A DNA stretch of 42,653 nt, taken from contig JANWWH010000008.1 of the NCBI GenBank assembly GCA_025056375.1, positions 1-42,653 on the forward strand, given 5' to 3'. Below the pieces are notes generated by a model. The model saw only the letters and a program-made list of their open reading frames with translations. It did no database searches and was not told the DNA's origin. Below, piece by piece: positions 41,442 to 42,653 of the stretch. Made by a program: the position numbers and the translations under genes. This DNA is from Aquificaceae bacterium. GTDB taxonomy: Bacteria > Aquificota > Aquificia > Aquificales > Aquificaceae. Position 1 is the stretch's first letter. The number at the start of each line of letters is the position of its first letter.

Positions 41442-42534
41442 AAGTTTCCTCTCCGACTACGACCCCTATCTGGTCTTTGCCCTCGCCTCTCTATGTCTTG
41501 TGGGACTTCTGGGTTTATACAGTGCCACCTACAAAGGAGGTCCCTCGCCCCTCTTTATCAAGCAGGCGGTATACCTAACTGCGGGCTGGTTCATCATAAT
41601 CCTTTTGTCGAGGCTCAACTTCAGAACCCTCTACGACTTAGCACCTCTGGTCTATTTTGTGAACCTCTTTCTTTTGGTGCTCGTGCCCCTTTTTGGAAAA
41701 ACTGTCTACGGTGCCAAGAGGTGGCTTGACCTTGGTCCCATCAACCTTCAACCTTCAGAACTCTTTAAGTTCTCCTTCGCCCTTTTCTCTCTCTACACCC
41801 TTAGCCATACAAAAAGGCTCTTCAGCAGGGAAAGCCTCATACTTCTCTTCGCCTTCGCACTACCTTCGGTGCTTACCCTCAAACAACCAGACCTTGGCAC
41901 CACTATAACTTACGGGGTCACCCTTACCCTTCTCCTCTTTTTCTGGGGTATTAGAGGTAGATACTTCCTCCTTGCCGGCTTTACCCTTGCCCTCTCCTCA
42001 CCCCTTCTCTGGCAACTTTTGAAAGACTACCAAAAGGAGCGCATCCTTGCAGTGCTTGACCCTTACAGAGACTACCACGGTAGTGGCTACCAGCTGGTTC
42101 AGTCTGTTATAGCCATAGGCTCGGGAGGTTTGTGGGGAAAGGGTTTACTTCAAGGAACTCAGGCTCACCTACTCTTCCTGCCTGAAAAGCACACGGACTT
42201 TATATTCTCCGTGATAGCGGAGGAGTGGGGGCTTCTTGGTAGTATCCTGCTCGTTTCCTTGATATTTTTGATTTTTTACAGAGTAGCCATCTATGCCTTG
42301 CGGACGCCCCACTTGCAGGAGAGGGCTTATCTCAGTGTCTTTGCGGGTCTGTGGCTTTTCCAGAGCCTCGTAAACCTTATGATGACCATGGGATGGGCAC
42401 CAGTGGTGGGCATACCTTTACCCTTTGTGAGCTACGGTGGAAGCAGCGTGCTTACCTTTTCCCTCTTTATGGGTCTTGCACTTTCTATTATCAGAGAACA
42501 AAGGAACAGACCCATAAGGTTTGAAGATGGTTAG
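41425..42534 (+). CDS. rodA: Rod-shape SEDS protein RodA (FtsW/RodA/SpoVE family)
   Basis: A 369-aa multi-pass membrane peptidoglycan glycosyltransferase of the elongation machinery. About ten hydrophobic segments are seen, plus family motifs: LLGLYSATYKGGPSPLFIKQAVYL, VYGAKRWLDLGPINLQPSELFKF, KQPDLGTT, SGYQLVQSVIAIGSGGLWGKGL, LPEKHTDFIFSVIAEEWGLLG and the C-terminal GIPLPFVSYGGSS. The long track ORF begins upstream in another context; ATG 41425 gives the canonical start. It overlaps the zinc-ribbon gene (17 bases) and the next gene (8 bases). RodA is preferred to FtsW by its lack of division-gene neighbours, so this is moderate. Confidence 0.9.
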   Translation: MKRLFRSFLSDYDPYLVFALASLCLVGLLGLYSATYKGGPSPLFIKQAVYLTAGWFIIILLSRLNFRTLYDLAPLVYFVNLFLLVLVPLFGKTVYGAKRWLDLGPINLQPSELFKFSFALFSLYTLSHTKRLFSRESLILLFAFALPSVLTLKQPDLGTTITYGVTLTLLLFFWGIRGRYFLLAGFTLALSSPLLWQLLKDYQKERILAVLDPYRDYHGSGYQLVQSVIAIGSGGLWGKGLLQGTQAHLLFLPEKHTDFIFSVIAEEWGLLGSILLVSLIFLIFYRVAIYALRTPHLQERAYLSVFAGLWLFQSLVNLMMTMGWAPVVGIPLPFVSYGGSSVLTFSLFMGLALSIIREQRNRPIRFEDG

Positions 42535-42653
42535 GGGGCTATACTTTCACGTGCCCTTCTGTTCCTACAAATGTCCTTACTGCGACTTTCTCTCTCTAGT
42601 GGACCCAGGGGCAGACCACAGGGAATATCTTAACCTCCTCCTCAGAGAGCTTG
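42527..42653 (+). CDS. HemW-like radical SAM protein, N-terminal fragment (runs off window)
   Basis: It begins at ATG 42527, overlapping the rodA stop by 8 bases, and is open to the window edge (42 codons visible). The start MVRGLYFHVPFCSYKCPYCDF carries the CxxxCxxCxF radical SAM signature of HemW/oxygen-independent coproporphyrinogen oxidase-like proteins. It was too short for the ORF track. HemW (heme chaperone) is favoured over HemN from the short N-terminus, but the rest is outside the window. Confidence 0.8.
   Translation, partial: MVRGLYFHVPFCSYKCPYCDFLSLVDPGADHREYLNLLLREL

Noticed and set aside
1-42653. Search for a prophage, toxin-antitoxin pair, restriction-modification or CRISPR-Cas locus
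   Set aside because: Apart from the transposase fragment and the lone Uma2 gene, all genes are housekeeping or metabolic. The P-loop kinase at 32529-33071 resembles zeta-toxin-like folds but has no antitoxin partner.

Overview
The window looks like a chromosomal segment of a thermophilic, autotrophic bacterium of the Aquificales, most likely Aquificaceae (Hydrogenobacter/Thermocrinis/Aquifex relatives). This is inferred from gene content, not from a database match. The evidence is a multi-subunit pyruvate-type:ferredoxin oxidoreductase operon with two extra small subunits, an archaeal-type fructose-1,6-bisphosphate aldolase/phosphatase, a short MutL with an endonuclease motif, proteins rich in Lys/Glu/Arg with many AGA/AGG and ATA codons, scattered biosynthetic genes (hisB and hisF far apart), and very tight packing. 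Coding density is close to complete and no gene-free stretch exceeds 300 bases.

Layout. 1-361: 3' end of a DDE transposase gene followed by a G-rich tract. 450-1682 (-): mtaB tRNA methylthiotransferase. 1780-7381 (+): argS, then UDP-glucose dehydrogenase and UDP-xylose synthase-like decarboxylase, then two SPOR-domain envelope proteins (the second a TPR lipoprotein). 7382-13848 (-): trmFO, a PflA-like radical SAM gene, mnmE, rho, holA, hisB. 13905-15119 (+): hisS. 15112-18062 (-): radA, then an OmpR-type response regulator and its histidine kinase. 18238-21473 (+): fructose bisphosphatase/aldolase, a small helical protein, a TauE/SafE permease and era. 21444-24166 (-): a 58-aa protein, a YyaL/SPATA20-type thioredoxin-domain protein and a secreted unknown. 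24263-26301 (+): mutL, hisF. 26259-31391 (-): an OmpA-like protein downstream of the oxidoreductase operon (ferredoxin subunit, small subunit, Uma2 nuclease-like protein, alpha, beta, gamma). 31484-32584 (+): S41 protease. 32529-35320 (-): dapF, ispH, a DsbC-like protein and a P-loop kinase. 35520-39336 (+): a degenerate nucleotidyltransferase-like protein, gcvH, gcvPA, malQ. 39343-40714 (-): MtaD-type amidohydrolase with a tRNA-Pro directly at its stop codon. 40734-42653 (+): zinc-ribbon coiled-coil protein, rodA and the start of a HemW-like gene.

How the genes fit together. Central carbon metabolism is represented by CO2-fixing 2-oxoacid:ferredoxin oxidoreductase, gluconeogenic FBP aldolase/phosphatase, the glycine cleavage system (H and P subunit 1) and 4-alpha-glucanotransferase. 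Translation and tRNA modification are represented by argS, hisS, mtaB, mnmE, trmFO, era and tRNA-Pro. Genome maintenance is represented by mutL, radA, holA and rho. The cell envelope is represented by rodA, the SPOR/TPR proteins, an OmpA-like protein, UDP-sugar synthesis, dapF and ispH.

The most notable structural signals are four. First, many transcription-unit heads have a TATAAT-like box only 6-8 bases before the start codon, which suggests leaderless mRNAs. Second, nearly every convergent gene pair overlaps or abuts, leaving no room for intrinsic terminators. Third, a Uma2-family nuclease-like gene sits inside the oxidoreductase operon. Fourth, a tRNA gene begins at the base after a stop codon. 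I found no CRISPR array, prophage or clear defence island, and no single locus that I can defend as a wholly new system. Function calls rest on motif recognition by eye.
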